From the NCBI RefSeq assembly GCF_003233845.1, contig NZ_QKRB01000055.1, positions 234,873 to 298,872 of the forward strand: 64,000 nucleotides of DNA. The letters are read 5' to 3'. How positions within the stretch are numbered: the stretch's first letter is position 1; each line of letters starts with the position of its first letter. The notes below the pieces were generated by a model that worked only from the letters and a program-made list of their open reading frames with translations, had not been told where the DNA came from and searched no databases. Positions 42,929 to 52,879 of this stretch are shown piece by piece. Both the position numbers and the translations under genes were made by a program. Source of the DNA: Paenibacillus sambharensis. Its GTDB lineage: Bacteria; Bacillota; Bacilli; Paenibacillales; Paenibacillaceae.

Positions 42929-43961
42929 GAGTGGCAACCTCCTGTTCGGCCGGGTATTTCCGCTTCTTCCAGCGGTGCATAATGGACTTGCGGAATGCCT
43001 CGGACTGAATCAGGCAAACGGCAAGCACGACGAAGGCCTTGACGACCAGCGTGATTTCGGGCGGGACGCCAATCATATAAATCGTGGTCGTGAGTGTCTG
43101 GATTATCAGAGCGCCCACAACGGTTCCCATTAAGTAAAACCGGCCTCCGTTCAGCGAGGTTCCGCCGATTACGACAGCGAGTATCGCATCCAGCTCATAC
43201 CACAGTCCGGCATTATTCCCGTCCGCACTGGAAACATTGGAGGATAGGATGATGCCGGCTATACCCGCACACAGGCTGCAGAACATGTATACCGACAGGA
43301 TAACCGTACCCGAGCGCAGACCAGCCAGCCGGCTGGCCCGTGGATTGCTGCCAACCGACTCGATGAACAAGCCCAGTGCAGTCTTCCTTGCCAGAAGCGC
43401 GGCGATGAGCAGCACCGCTCCTACAATAAAGATCGAGAACGGCAGTGACAGGAACGATCCCGCTCCGATGAACTGATACGGTGCGCTGGATACCGTGATA
43501 ATCTGCCCGCTCGTGATAAGCTGCGCAATACCGCGGCCTGCAACCATTAGAATCAGGGTAGCAATAATAGGCTGTATCCTTGCGGCAGATACAAGCACTC
43601 CATTCCAGACGCCCAGCAGTACCGCAAGCAGCAGGCTGCTTGCAATTGCCGTCCAGATCACGCCCATTGCGCTCTGGTCAGAGGCTTGGCTTACGATGAG
43701 ACAAGCGACCGCCCCGGATATAGCAACAACCGAGCCCACGGACAGATCAATGCCTTTGGTCGCTATAACCAGCGTCATGCCGATGGAGACCAGGATCAGC
43801 GGGGCGCCGAAGTTCAGGATATCGATCAGACTGCCATACAGATTGCCGTCACGGACAACAATCCTGAAGAAGTCTGGAGAGTACAGCAGGTTAAAGAGAA
43901 GGAGCGCCGCCAGCACGGACAGCGGCCAGAACAGATGGTGCTTGATCAGCTTGTTTGCCAT
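42918..43961 (-). CDS. ytfT: Sugar ABC transporter permease (YtfT-like)
   Basis: 347 residues, RbsC family membrane protein. Landmarks are GMTLVIATKGIDLSVGSVVA and GGTSLNGGRFYLMGTVVGAL. The ATG at 43961 begins 2 nt after the stop of the ATPase gene; the AGGAGG is inside the ATPase end. With YjfF it forms the pore for furanose sugars such as galactofuranose or L-arabinofuranose. Confidence 0.9.
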   Translation of the reverse strand: MANKLIKHHLFWPLSVLAALLLFNLLYSPDFFRIVVRDGNLYGSLIDILNFGAPLILVSIGMTLVIATKGIDLSVGSVVAISGAVACLIVSQASDQSAMGVIWTAIASSLLLAVLLGVWNGVLVSAARIQPIIATLILMVAGRGIAQLITSGQIITVSSAPYQFIGAGSFLSLPFSIFIVGAVLLIAALLARKTALGLFIESVGSNPRASRLAGLRSGTVILSVYMFCSLCAGIAGIILSSNVSSADGNNAGLWYELDAILAVVIGGTSLNGGRFYLMGTVVGALIIQTLTTTIYMIGVPPEITLVVKAFVVLAVCLIQSEAFRKSIMHRWKKRKYPAEQEVATHAS

Positions 43962-43963
43962 AG

Positions 43964-45475
43964 TCAACCTCCTGCCATCGCTTGCATAATATCATGCTGG
44001 TTCATCTGCTCCCTGCCGAGCTCCTTCACCTTCACGCGGTCGCGAAGCACGGCGATCCGGTCGCTGACCCTTATCACTTCTTCTATTTCGGACGAAATGA
44101 AGAGCACGGCCATTCCCTGTCTCGACAGGGAAAGCACCAGCTTCTGAATTTCCGCCTTGGCGCCGATATCAATGCCGCGGGTCGGTTCATCCAGGATAAG
44201 CAGCTTAGGCTGAGTAAGAAGCCAGCGCGCGAGCAGCACCTTCTGCTGGTTGCCGCCGCTTAAATTTTTGATAATATGCTCCGGGTTCTTCGGGTTAATG
44301 TTCAGCAGTCTCATGTACTCATCCGCAATCTCGTCCTGCCGTCTTCTTGATATCGGCCTGAACCAGCCGCGCGATGCCTGCAGCGCCAGAATAATATTCT
44401 CGCGGATGGTCAGGTCATCGATGATGCCTTCAGACTTGCGGTTCTCGGAGCAGAATGCGATGCCTTGACTGATCGCGCTTCGCGGGGAGCTCACACCCTG
44501 CCCGGTATCTGCGACGACAAGCCTGCCCTTATCGGCACGGTCCGCGCCAAAGAATAGCCTGGCCGTCTCCGTACGGCCTGACCCAAGCAGCCCGGCAAGT
44601 CCAAGCACCTCTCCTTTGCGGATTTGCAAATCCAAAGGCTCGATTGCCCCCTTCCTTCCAAGTCCTTCGGAGCTTATCATGACACTGCCCGAAGCCTCTT
44701 TTGTCTCCTCAGACAGCGCCGGAAGCTCTTCGAGCAGATTTAACTCTTTGCCGATCATCTTGAGCACGAGCTCGAACCTTGGCAGCTCGGCTGCCATGTA
44801 TTCGCCGATGTACTCGCCGCTGCGCAGTACGGTCAAGCGGTCGGACATTTCGTAGACCTGGTCAAGAAAATGGGTGACGAACAAGATCGCGAGCCCCTCG
44901 CTCTTCAGCTTCCGCATGATGCTGAACAGCTGCTGGACCTCGTTCCTGTCCAGGCTGGAGGTTGGTTCGTCCAGAATGAGAACCTTCGCGGAGATGCTCA
45001 GTGCCCGGGCGATCGCAACCAGCTGCTGAATCGCTACCGGATAATGGGACAGCGGCAGCGTCACATCGATCTGCAGGTTCAGCCGTTCCTTCAGCAGCGC
45101 TTCTGCGTCCTTGTTCATCTGCTTCCATATAATTCTCCCAAGCCTGCGGGGCTCCCGTCCAATATAGATGTTTTCGGCAACCGTCAGATTGGGGCACAGA
45201 TTGACCTCTTGGTAGACCGTACTGATTCCCGCCTTCTGAGCTTCGAGCGGTCCGCTGATGGCGACCTCCCGGCCATCAAGCGAGATGGTGCCGCTATCAA
45301 TTGAATAAACTCCTGTCAACACTTTGATCAAGGTTGACTTCCCCGCTCCATTCTCCCCCATCAGCGCGTGGACTTCACCAGGGAACAGCCGGAAGCGGAC
45401 ATCCGTTAAAGCCTTGACGCCGGGGAAACTCTTGGTAATCCCCTTCATTTCCAGAACCGGCTTGCGATTAGACAC
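43964..45475 (-). CDS. ytfR: Sugar ABC transporter ATP-binding protein, duplicated ATPase domains (YtfR-like)
   Basis: 503 residues with two ATPase halves. The first has Walker A GENGAGKSTL, signature SHYPVAIQQLVAIARAL and Walker B ILDEPTSSLD. The second has the degenerate Walker A GLLGSGRTE and the signature NLSGGNQQKVLLARWL, as usual for RbsA/XylG-type proteins. The GTG at 45475 follows AAAGGAGAGG. It follows the first binding-protein gene after an intercistronic hairpin. Confidence 0.92.
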   Translation of the reverse strand: MSNRKPVLEMKGITKSFPGVKALTDVRFRLFPGEVHALMGENGAGKSTLIKVLTGVYSIDSGTISLDGREVAISGPLEAQKAGISTVYQEVNLCPNLTVAENIYIGREPRRLGRIIWKQMNKDAEALLKERLNLQIDVTLPLSHYPVAIQQLVAIARALSISAKVLILDEPTSSLDRNEVQQLFSIMRKLKSEGLAILFVTHFLDQVYEMSDRLTVLRSGEYIGEYMAAELPRFELVLKMIGKELNLLEELPALSEETKEASGSVMISSEGLGRKGAIEPLDLQIRKGEVLGLAGLLGSGRTETARLFFGADRADKGRLVVADTGQGVSSPRSAISQGIAFCSENRKSEGIIDDLTIRENIILALQASRGWFRPISRRRQDEIADEYMRLLNINPKNPEHIIKNLSGGNQQKVLLARWLLTQPKLLILDEPTRGIDIGAKAEIQKLVLSLSRQGMAVLFISSEIEEVIRVSDRIAVLRDRVKVKELGREQMNQHDIMQAMAGG

Positions 45476-45503
45476 AGCCTTCCTCTCCTTTAAAGAAAGG
45501 AAA

Positions 45504-45534
45504 AAGCCACCCGGCGGCCTATGAACCGCGGTGG
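45504..45534 (-). terminator. Partial terminator between binding-protein and ATPase genes
   Basis: On the minus strand CCACCGCGG pairs with CCGCCGGGTGG with one bulge, and CTTTTT follows. In importer operons such a leaky terminator lowers expression of the membrane genes relative to the binding protein. Here it is placed exactly for that. Confidence 0.65.
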
Positions 45535-45566
45535 AGTGACTTCCCCCTCTCAATCCTGTAAATTTA

Positions 45567-46595
45567 TTAGTATTCCCGCGTCGGCAGTGCCGCCTTTGCT
45601 TCCTCGGATGTGAAAGTCGTTTCATTCGTTACAATGCGGGGCTCAACCTCCTTGCCCTCCACAACAGCTTTAACAGCTTCCATCAGCTGCGGCCCAAGCA
45701 GAGGATTGCATTCCACGATAAAGTTGATCTTGCCGTCAGCGGCAGCCTGCATGCCATCCTTGACCGCGTCTACGGATATGATGACGATATCCTCGCCAGG
45801 TTTCAGTCCAGCCGCTTCGATGGCCTGAATCGCACCTAGCGCCATATCATCGTTATGCGCATAGAGAACGTCAATGTCCTTATGAGCCTTGAGGAATGCC
45901 TGCATGACTTCCTTGCCTTTTGCTCTGGTGAAATCGCCAGTCTGGGAAGCAATGACCTTCAGCTTGGGATTCTCGGCGATGATTTCCTCGAAGCCGGCCT
46001 TGCGGTCATTGGCCGGAGCGGAACCAGTGGTGCCCTGGAGCTCTACAATATTAATATCTTCTGCCGCATCCTTGTACTGCTCGACAAGCCAGCGGCCCGC
46101 TTTACGTCCTTCTTCTACGAAGTCCGATCCGATAAACGTGCGGTACAGCGATTTGTCAGCCGAATCGACAGCACGGTCAGTCAATATAACCGGGATTCCC
46201 GCATCCTTGGCTTCCTTCAGCACCGTGTCCCAGCCGGATTCAACAACCGGCGAGAATGCAATAACATCTACCTTCTGCTGGATGAACGAACGAATGGCTT
46301 TAATCTGATTTTCCTGCTTCTGCTGGGCATCCGAGAACTTGAGATCAATACCCGCATCCTTAGCGGATTCCTGAATGGATTTCGTATTGGCTGAACGCCA
46401 GCCGCTCTCCGCTCCCACCTGGGAGAAGCCCATCGTGATCGTGCCGCCCCCGGCTGCTCCTGTGTTCGCCGAGTCTTGACCGGCAGGCTTCTCCGAGCCT
46501 CCGTTATTTACGGCTGTCCCTCCATTTCCGCAAGCGCTTACAAGTAAGGCTGCAAGCGTTAAGGCAAATGCGGCTGCTGAAAATCTTTTTTTCAT
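45567..46595 (-). CDS. ytfQ: Periplasmic-type sugar-binding lipoprotein (YtfQ-like)
   Basis: 342 residues. Lipobox ALLVSACGN (Cys22), a Gly/Asn-rich linker, then TITMGFSQVGAESGWRSANT, DVIAFSPVVESGWDTVL, YAHNDDMALGAIQAIEAAG and VECNPLLGPQ, all characteristic of YtfQ. It delivers furanose sugars to the YtfT/YjfF permease. GGGGAGG precedes the ATG. It is the first gene of the importer operon, divergent from the kinase gene at 46846. Confidence 0.92.
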   Translation of the reverse strand: MKKRFSAAAFALTLAALLVSACGNGGTAVNNGGSEKPAGQDSANTGAAGGGTITMGFSQVGAESGWRSANTKSIQESAKDAGIDLKFSDAQQKQENQIKAIRSFIQQKVDVIAFSPVVESGWDTVLKEAKDAGIPVILTDRAVDSADKSLYRTFIGSDFVEEGRKAGRWLVEQYKDAAEDINIVELQGTTGSAPANDRKAGFEEIIAENPKLKVIASQTGDFTRAKGKEVMQAFLKAHKDIDVLYAHNDDMALGAIQAIEAAGLKPGEDIVIISVDAVKDGMQAAADGKINFIVECNPLLGPQLMEAVKAVVEGKEVEPRIVTNETTFTSEEAKAALPTREY

Positions 46596-46800
46596 GCGTC
46601 TGTATCCTCCCCTTCTGGTTTCACCATTTCATCGGCGTGGTTTAACTATACAGCGGCTTGAAGGGTGATGAATATTGACGCATTTATTCATTGTTTAACA
46701 TTTTTTGCGGGAATTACCCGCCATCCTGAGCGATGTTGTGTTTTTTTATGAAAACGTTTCATTTTTTTGTTTTCAATATAATTATCCGAATGGTCTGCTG

Positions 46801-46806
46801 TATAAT
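46801..46806 (+). promoter_or_regulatory. -10 box of the sensing operon
   Basis: A perfect TATAAT lies 39 nt before the kinase start in the 250-nt divergent interval; the -35 is poor. A cre-like ATGAAAACGTTTCAT (46748-46762) with one mismatch to the consensus stands upstream, where it could influence either operon. Confidence 0.45.
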
Positions 46807-46845
46807 ATAGCTACCCATCCGTTAAGCTTACGAAAGGATCCCGCG

Positions 46846-48618
46846 ATGAAGCTAATCTCCTATCTTTCTTCGAGCCTGCGTCTCAAGCTATTGGCCTTGT
46901 TTGTTATTCTGACGGCTGTGCCGCTGCTTATTGTCGGACTTGTCTCCTATCACAAATCCTATGTCACCGTCTCCGACCACAGCAAAGCCGCGACCTTGCT
47001 GGCAGCGGACCAGCTGGCACGCAATATCGACGTTATGATTGAAGATACCGAGCGTCTGCTGGAGCTTGGCAAGAGTCCGCAGGTCTTGAACTTTCTCTAT
47101 TCGCAATCAGAAACCTATGAAGATGCAAAATCAATCCTGCAGACCATACAGCTATACCGTGATACATACAACAGCTCTGACCTTCTTAACATCACGATGG
47201 TGAACAGGTATGGCAAAGGAATTAGCGAGCGCAAGGGGGTCTTCCAGCTCGATTACAACCCGCTCCGCAATCTCCATTTCGTATATTTGACGCAGTACCC
47301 GGATGTCATATTACGGATACCGCCGGGGAACAGCACAGCCTATGACCGGCTTGACGGATTCGCCTATCCGGACCGGGATGTTATCTCGATTATCTCAACG
47401 GTCAAACAGAGAATTACGCATGAAGTAATCGGCTTTACTGTCATTGATATTGATGTATCGTCTATTGAGACGTTCAGGCAGCAGGCCAGTATTGGGCAGT
47501 CGGGAGTCTTCGATATTCTGACGCAGGATGGCACGCCGATCTTCAGCACCGGGAGTGTCGATTACGCCACGCTCGCTGGTCAGATGCGGCAGCAGAGAGA
47601 CAGTTATATCCATTCGGTGAACGGAACGCCGCTTTTCGTTGCCTACTCTACGTCTGTCCGGACCGGCTGGAAGATTATTGGCGCCGCTCCCCTGGAGGAG
47701 ATAGTAGCAGAAGCCAACAGTATCAGACGGCTTATAATTGTAAGCGTTTTATTAAGTGCTGTCTTTGCCATTACGCTCTATTATTTCCTGACACAGCGAA
47801 TCACGCTCCCCCTTCAGATCCTGATGAACAAGATGCGCAAAGCGACGCAGGGCTACCTGGACACCAAAGTAAGCCTGAGCGGCAAAGACGAGATAGCGGA
47901 TCTCGGCAGGAGCTTCAATATCATGCTGGATAATATCAAGACGCTGATGGAGAAGAGCATCCGTGAACAGGAGCACATCAAGAAGGCGGAGCTGCGGACA
48001 CTTCAGGCGCAGATCAACCCGCATTTTCTATACAATACACTGGACTCCATCATCTGGATGGCGGAAGCGGAGAATAAGCAGAGCGTCATTCAGCTTGTGA
48101 AGGCCCTGTCGCGATTCTTCAGGCTCAGCCTTAATAAAGGCCGTGACTGGGTATCGATCCATACGGAGCTGGAGCATGCTCAGAGCTACCTCATTATCCA
48201 GCAAATGCGATACCGGGATATCCTCGAATATGAGATTCTTGTCGACCCGGAGCTTCGGGTCTATCCGATCCTGAAGATGACGCTGCAGCCGCTCGTTGAA
48301 AATGCCATCTATCATGGGGTCAAGAACAAGCGCGGCATGGGCAAGGTGACGATCCTGGGCCATCTGCAGGGCAGCGACCTTCTTCTGATCGTTGAAGACA
48401 ATGGAGCCGGGATTCCAGCACGCAAGCTGGAGGAGCTTAGAGCTTCACTAGAACAGCCGCTCGGGACAGATGATGCGGAAGATGACAAGGAGGGCGGCTT
48501 CGGGCTGCTTAATGTCCATCATCGCATCCGGCTTTATTTCGGTCCATCCTATGGAATCGAGATCTCCAGCAAGGAAGGTATATCCACCCAAATCACAATT
48601 CGATTGCCCAAGCGATAA
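46846..48618 (+). CDS. YesM-type sensor histidine kinase
   Basis: 590 residues. Helix 1 (LLALFVILTAVPLLIVGLV) is followed by an extracellular Cache-like domain, helix 2 (LIIVSVLLSAVFAITLYYF), HAMP, then the His_kinase motif QINPHFLYNTLDSIIWMAE with its phospho-acceptor His and the ATP-binding region PLVENAIYHGV. The ATG at 46846 follows GAAAGGA. It forms a sensing operon with an AraC-type response regulator and a binding protein, next to the furanose importer. It probably senses a sugar, directly or through the binding protein. Confidence 0.92.
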   Translation: MKLISYLSSSLRLKLLALFVILTAVPLLIVGLVSYHKSYVTVSDHSKAATLLAADQLARNIDVMIEDTERLLELGKSPQVLNFLYSQSETYEDAKSILQTIQLYRDTYNSSDLLNITMVNRYGKGISERKGVFQLDYNPLRNLHFVYLTQYPDVILRIPPGNSTAYDRLDGFAYPDRDVISIISTVKQRITHEVIGFTVIDIDVSSIETFRQQASIGQSGVFDILTQDGTPIFSTGSVDYATLAGQMRQQRDSYIHSVNGTPLFVAYSTSVRTGWKIIGAAPLEEIVAEANSIRRLIIVSVLLSAVFAITLYYFLTQRITLPLQILMNKMRKATQGYLDTKVSLSGKDEIADLGRSFNIMLDNIKTLMEKSIREQEHIKKAELRTLQAQINPHFLYNTLDSIIWMAEAENKQSVIQLVKALSRFFRLSLNKGRDWVSIHTELEHAQSYLIIQQMRYRDILEYEILVDPELRVYPILKMTLQPLVENAIYHGVKNKRGMGKVTILGHLQGSDLLLIVEDNGAGIPARKLEELRASLEQPLGTDDAEDDKEGGFGLLNVHHRIRLYFGPSYGIEISSKEGISTQITIRLPKR

Positions 48619-48633
48619 GGAGGCCTTAAGATC

Positions 48634-50199
48634 ATGAAGAAGGTTATGCTCGTCGACGACGAAGTACTAGTCCGCGAGAACATTCGTAAATGTGTCGATT
48701 GGGACAAAGAGCAATTCATCTACTGCGGCGACGCTTCAGACGGAGAGGTTGCCCTGCCGCTTATTGAAGAATGGATGCCCGACATCCTGATTACCGATAT
48801 TAAAATGCCGTTCATGGACGGACTGGAGCTCACTTCGGTGGTCCGCAGCCAGTTTCCCGAAATGAAGGTTATCATTATGAGCGGACATGATGAATTCGCA
48901 TTTGCCCAGAACGCACTGCGGCTGGGCGTGGAAGACTACTGCCTAAAGCCCGTAAGCGCCGATGATCTCATTGCGATGCTTAACAAAATAAGCGATAAGA
49001 TCGATAAGGAGTATGAACAAAAGCAGCAGTTCCAATATACAGAGGATAAATTGCTTGCCGACTTGTGCGGCGGCTTAATCGGTACGCCTGAGGCAATAGA
49101 GATTGCCGCAAGGCTGTCGGTTCCGATAACAGCCCGCTATTATGCCGTGATCGTTACCGATCTCCGGATCACCCAGGACGAACCGAATGCGCAGCCGGCC
49201 TTTGAGGAGCCGCTTCAAGCTGCCGTTCGAAGCTATCTGCAGGACAACCCGCAATTTCTGTTCTATACGAGAAGCCGGACAGAGCTGGTGTGCATCTTAA
49301 AGGGGAACTCGGAAGAAGCCGTCACGCGCGCAGCACAGGCAGCGGCTGAGGACATGCGGGCCATCGCGGAGAACGACTCCTGCTGCTGTCTGCATGTCGG
49401 AATCGGCAGCGTGCAGGAACGGCTGCAGGGCATCCACGTCTCATACCTGGAAGCCGATGAGGACAAGACGAATAACCGCTTAAGAAGCCGCTATTCTGAT
49501 AAGCTGCAGAGCAGCCGATTCCTTCCGGAGCAGGTCCTGCTTGACCGGGAACAGTTCCTTGCGTTCGTCAAGCTTGGAACACCCGCCAATAAGGAGACCT
49601 TCCTGGAGCAATTCAGCTTGGACCTTGCGAAGATGAATTGGGAATCTTCATCATACGGCTGCTGCGTCTTGAACGATCTGACACTAGATGCGATTCGGAC
49701 AGCGAAGCAAACCTTTCGTCCTGCCCAAGATACAGCCCCAATGATTACCCGCCTTCAAATCCGCCTGGGCGAGGTAACGTCATGGGAGAGCTGCAAGGCG
49801 TATTTGTCCGAGCTGCTCGATCATGTATGGAGGTGGCGCACCGAATCCTCCGGCAGATACAGCGAGATTATCGAAGGGGTCAGAGACTATATCCATAAGA
49901 ATTATCATAATGACCAGCTTGGACTCAAGGACATGGCTGTGCATGTCCGGCTCAGCCCAAGCCATCTGAGCAAGATATACAGCCAGGAAACGGGCCAGAC
50001 CCTGACCGAATACCTGACCCAGACCCGAATGAAGAAAGCGAAGGAGCTGCTGGCCGGCACAAGCAGTAAAACCTTTGAGATTGCTTATGAATCCGGGTAC
50101 AGCGACCACCACTATTTCTCCAATCTGTTCAAGAAGCATACAGGCATGACGCCGACCGAATACCGCAAACAGCGGAATTGTCAGGGGATGACCGAATGA
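48634..50199 (+). CDS. YesN-type response regulator with AraC DNA-binding domain
   Basis: 521 residues. The receiver has VMLVDDE, the acceptor Asp in ILITDIKMPFMDG and Lys in EDYCLKPVS. A middle domain of about 270 residues is followed by two helix-turn-helix motifs (LGLKDMAVHVRLSPSHLSKI; TFEIAYESGYSDHHYFSNLF). AAGGAGG precedes the ATG. It follows the kinase by 15 nt and overlaps the binding-protein gene by 4 nt. Likely targets are the divergent importer and perhaps the FGGY kinase gene. Confidence 0.93.
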   Translation: MKKVMLVDDEVLVRENIRKCVDWDKEQFIYCGDASDGEVALPLIEEWMPDILITDIKMPFMDGLELTSVVRSQFPEMKVIIMSGHDEFAFAQNALRLGVEDYCLKPVSADDLIAMLNKISDKIDKEYEQKQQFQYTEDKLLADLCGGLIGTPEAIEIAARLSVPITARYYAVIVTDLRITQDEPNAQPAFEEPLQAAVRSYLQDNPQFLFYTRSRTELVCILKGNSEEAVTRAAQAAAEDMRAIAENDSCCCLHVGIGSVQERLQGIHVSYLEADEDKTNNRLRSRYSDKLQSSRFLPEQVLLDREQFLAFVKLGTPANKETFLEQFSLDLAKMNWESSSYGCCVLNDLTLDAIRTAKQTFRPAQDTAPMITRLQIRLGEVTSWESCKAYLSELLDHVWRWRTESSGRYSEIIEGVRDYIHKNYHNDQLGLKDMAVHVRLSPSHLSKIYSQETGQTLTEYLTQTRMKKAKELLAGTSSKTFEIAYESGYSDHHYFSNLFKKHTGMTPTEYRKQRNCQGMTE

Positions 50200-51149
50200 T
50201 GATAAGCATGCGGCCTTCATGTCTGCTGCTGGCACTCCTGGTCATGGTCGTCTCCGGCTGTTCATCCGGGCTCGGCAATTACAGCGTAAGACAAGAGCCG
50301 GAGACGTCACCCCCGGCAGTGCTTCGGGCACCGTCCAAGACATTCGGCATTATCTATCCTATGGCTTATCCCGCTTATGAGAATCTGACAACCATCGCTG
50401 GTGAGTACGCTGCCAGGCACAACGTGAAGCTGGTTATTAAGGCGCCGGACACGCCGAGCATTGAACAGCAGATCCGTATTGTGGACACGATGATCAAGGA
50501 TCAGGTTGATGGAATTGCCATTTCCCCCGTTGATTCCGATGCTCTCACACCTGTCATTAACAAGGCTGTGGAGGCGGGTATTCCGGTCGTCTGCTTCGAA
50601 TCGGATGCGCCGGGCAGCCGCCGCCACGCTTTCGTAGGTGCTGACAATTATGCTGCCGGGCAGCAAATCGCAATATCGGTCAGCCGGCTGCTTGATAACA
50701 AGGGGATGATCCTTGTCGAGAATGGCATGTCGAGCACACTAGGCATAAACCAGAGACTCCAAGGCCTGATGGATTATCTCACCCGTAAAACCGAAATTGA
50801 AGTGCTGGAGGTCCAGTTCCATGAGGGAATTGAAGAAAAAGCCATGTCCGACATCGAGCAAATGATCGACAAGCACCCTCATTTCGATGCTATTGTCGGC
50901 CTGGATTTCATCTCCGGGACAGCTGGAACGCTGATCTGGAAGGCCAAAGGACTTAACCGGGACGCTGTATACCTTGGTCTGACTCCGATTACGAAGGAAG
51001 CTATGCAGGACGGCCATGTCACGAGTTTGATTTCGCAGAATGAGGATCTGTGGGGTGAATATCTAATCGAGGCTCTAATCGGTGCCAGCGAAGGGGAACA
51101 TCTCCCCTCCTTTATGGATGCCGGCATTGTCGAGATTTTCCCTGAATAG
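50196..51149 (+). CDS. Sugar-binding lipoprotein of a three-component sensing system
   Basis: 317 residues. Lipobox VVSGCSSG (Cys near 18), then a type I periplasmic-binding fold (FGIIYPMAYPAYENLTTIA; DGIAISPVDSDALTPVINK; AGIPVVCFESDAPGSRRHAFVG). The ATG at 50196 overlaps the regulator stop (ATGA), AGGGGATGA stands before it, and a second ATG follows. Being cotranscribed with a kinase and regulator rather than a transporter, it most likely presents ligand to the kinase, as XylFII does for LytS in clostridia. Confidence 0.87.
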   Translation: MMISMRPSCLLLALLVMVVSGCSSGLGNYSVRQEPETSPPAVLRAPSKTFGIIYPMAYPAYENLTTIAGEYAARHNVKLVIKAPDTPSIEQQIRIVDTMIKDQVDGIAISPVDSDALTPVINKAVEAGIPVVCFESDAPGSRRHAFVGADNYAAGQQIAISVSRLLDNKGMILVENGMSSTLGINQRLQGLMDYLTRKTEIEVLEVQFHEGIEEKAMSDIEQMIDKHPHFDAIVGLDFISGTAGTLIWKAKGLNRDAVYLGLTPITKEAMQDGHVTSLISQNEDLWGEYLIEALIGASEGEHLPSFMDAGIVEIFPE

Positions 51150-51214
51150 GCGGTTTTGGGGCTCATTCAAAATAACACGCATTCGAATGGTACAAGCAGA
51201 CATTCCATACAACA

Positions 51215-51250
51215 AATGGCGCCACAGGGATAAGACCCTATGGCGCCATT
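51215..51250. terminator. Bidirectional terminator between convergent genes
   Basis: AATGGCGCCA pairs perfectly with TGGCGCCATT, with an inner AGGG/CCCT pair. It lies centrally between the binding-protein stop (51149) and the FGGY kinase stop (51281). T-tracts are short on both sides. Confidence 0.75.
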
Positions 51251-51280
51251 CTTACTGTCCAGCCTATGAGAATGTTATTC

Positions 51281-52879
51281 TTATTTCAGATGATCGACTG
51301 CTGCTCTCTCGATCGCAAGTCCGCTCTTGTAGCGCTCCATGAACATCTCGAAGCCTTCTACATCCTTTGGATCAGGAGAGATGGTTTCACCGCTCTGGCC
51401 CGCAAATACCTTCTCGTTCAAATACTCTTCCAGCGTCTGATTGTCCGACTTGTTGATCATATAGGATGCCAGCAGAGCAATCCCCCATGCACCGCCCTCT
51501 CCAGCCGTTTCCATAACGGAAACCGGAACATTAAGCGCAGCAGCCATGATGCGCTGTCCTACACCCTTCGTCTTGAACAAGCCGCCGTGGCCGAGAATCT
51601 CATCCAGCTTGACATTCTCCTGCTTGAGCAGAATATCCATGCCGATCTTCAGGGCGCCAAGTGCGGTGGACAGATGGACACGCATGAAATTCGGCAGGTT
51701 GAAATTGCTGTCGGAGGAACGCACAAACAGCGGACGTCCTTCTTCGAAATGGGTCATATGCTCGCCTGAGAGATAGCCGTATGCCAGCAGGCCGCCGCAA
51801 TCCGGATCGCCCTGCAGCGCCAGGTTGTACAGCGTGCCGTACAGCGTGTTCATATCCACATTCAGGCCCATCGCCTTGCCAAATTCCTCGAACAGGCCAA
51901 CCCATGCGTTCAGATCAGAGGAGCAGTTATTGGAATGTGCCATGGCTACCAGGTTGCCAGTAGGCGTTGTCACGAGGTCGATCTCGCCATAGGCCTTGGA
52001 CAATTCCTTCTCGAGAACAACCATTGCAAATACGGAGGTGCCGGCCGAAACGTTACCGGTACGCTTCGCAACACTGTTCGTAGCAACCATGCCTGTTCCG
52101 GCATCGCCTTCCGGCGGGCAAAGCGGGATGCCGGCCTTCAGCTCTCCGGTTACGTCCAGCAGCTTGGCTCCCTCTTCCGTCAGGCTGCCAGCGTTTTCAC
52201 CCGCGGACAGAACGGCAGGAAGAATATCCTCCAGCTTCCACGGGAGATTCTTCGAAGCAGTCAGCTCGTTGAACTGATTAATCATTGCAGCATTATAGGT
52301 TCTGGTATTAATGTCGATCGGGAATACGCCGGATGCTTCGCCAACGCCCAGCACCTTCTGGCCGGTCAGCTTCCAGTGTATGTATCCTGCCAGCGTCGTC
52401 TGGAAGCTGATATTCGCTACATGCTCTTCCCCGTTCAGGATCGCCTGGTAGAGATGCGCAATGCTCCAGCGCTGAGGGATATGGTAGTTGAACAGCTCTG
52501 TCAATGCTTCAGAAGCTTGCTCGGTGATGTTGTTTCTCCATGTACGGAAAGGAACCAGCAGTTCACCGGCCTTGTCAAAGGCCATATAGCCATGCATCAT
52601 GCCGCTGAAGCCGATCGCTCCGATGGACTGAAGCGTTACGCCATACTGCTGTTTGACGTCGCTTGCCATCTTCTGATAGCTGTCCTGAATACCCTTCCAA
52701 ATGTCTTCAAGGCTGTAGGTCCAGATATTGTTCACATAGCTGTTTTCCCAATCATGGCTGCCAGATGCGATTGCCGTGTGGTCTTCACCAATAAGAACCG
52801 CTTTGATCCGGGTAGAACCAAGTTCAATACCAAGTACCGTCTTACCGCTCTGGATGGCATCTTTCACATCAAAACTCAT
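51281..52879 (-). CDS. FGGY family carbohydrate kinase (ribulokinase/xylulokinase-like)
   Basis: 532 residues. Phosphate-1 motif [15 protein letters not shown], substrate region [14 protein letters not shown] and RTWRNN, phosphate-2 region [14 protein letters not shown], adenosine motif [20 protein letters not shown], and [15 protein letters not shown]. The branch is that of kinases found in arabinose or ribitol-type pathways. L-ribulokinase is the best guess given the furanose importer next door, but no isomerase or epimerase is in the window. GGAGG precedes the ATG. On the minus strand before its start AAGTTCTAT occurs twice in direct order, a possible operator. Confidence 0.85.
   Translation of the reverse strand: MSFDVKDAIQSGKTVLGIELGSTRIKAVLIGEDHTAIASGSHDWENSYVNNIWTYSLEDIWKGIQDSYQKMASDVKQQYGVTLQSIGAIGFSGMMHGYMAFDKAGELLVPFRTWRNNITEQASEALTELFNYHIPQRWSIAHLYQAILNGEEHVANISFQTTLAGYIHWKLTGQKVLGVGEASGVFPIDINTRTYNAAMINQFNELTASKNLPWKLEDILPAVLSAGENAGSLTEEGAKLLDVTGELKAGIPLCPPEGDAGTGMVATNSVAKRTGNVSAGTSVFAMVVLEKELSKAYGEIDLVTTPTGNLVAMAHSNNCSSDLNAWVGLFEEFGKAMGLNVDMNTLYGTLYNLALQGDPDCGGLLAYGYLSGEHMTHFEEGRPLFVRSSDSNFNLPNFMRVHLSTALGALKIGMDILLKQENVKLDEILGHGGLFKTKGVGQRIMAAALNVPVSVMETAGEGGAWGIALLASYMINKSDNQTLEEYLNEKVFAGQSGETISPDPKDVEGFEMFMERYKSGLAIERAAVDHLK

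Noticed and set aside
46748..46762. Second cre site before the sensing operon
   Set aside because: One fixed position (the final C) does not match, so it is only mentioned with the promoter and not called as a separate feature.
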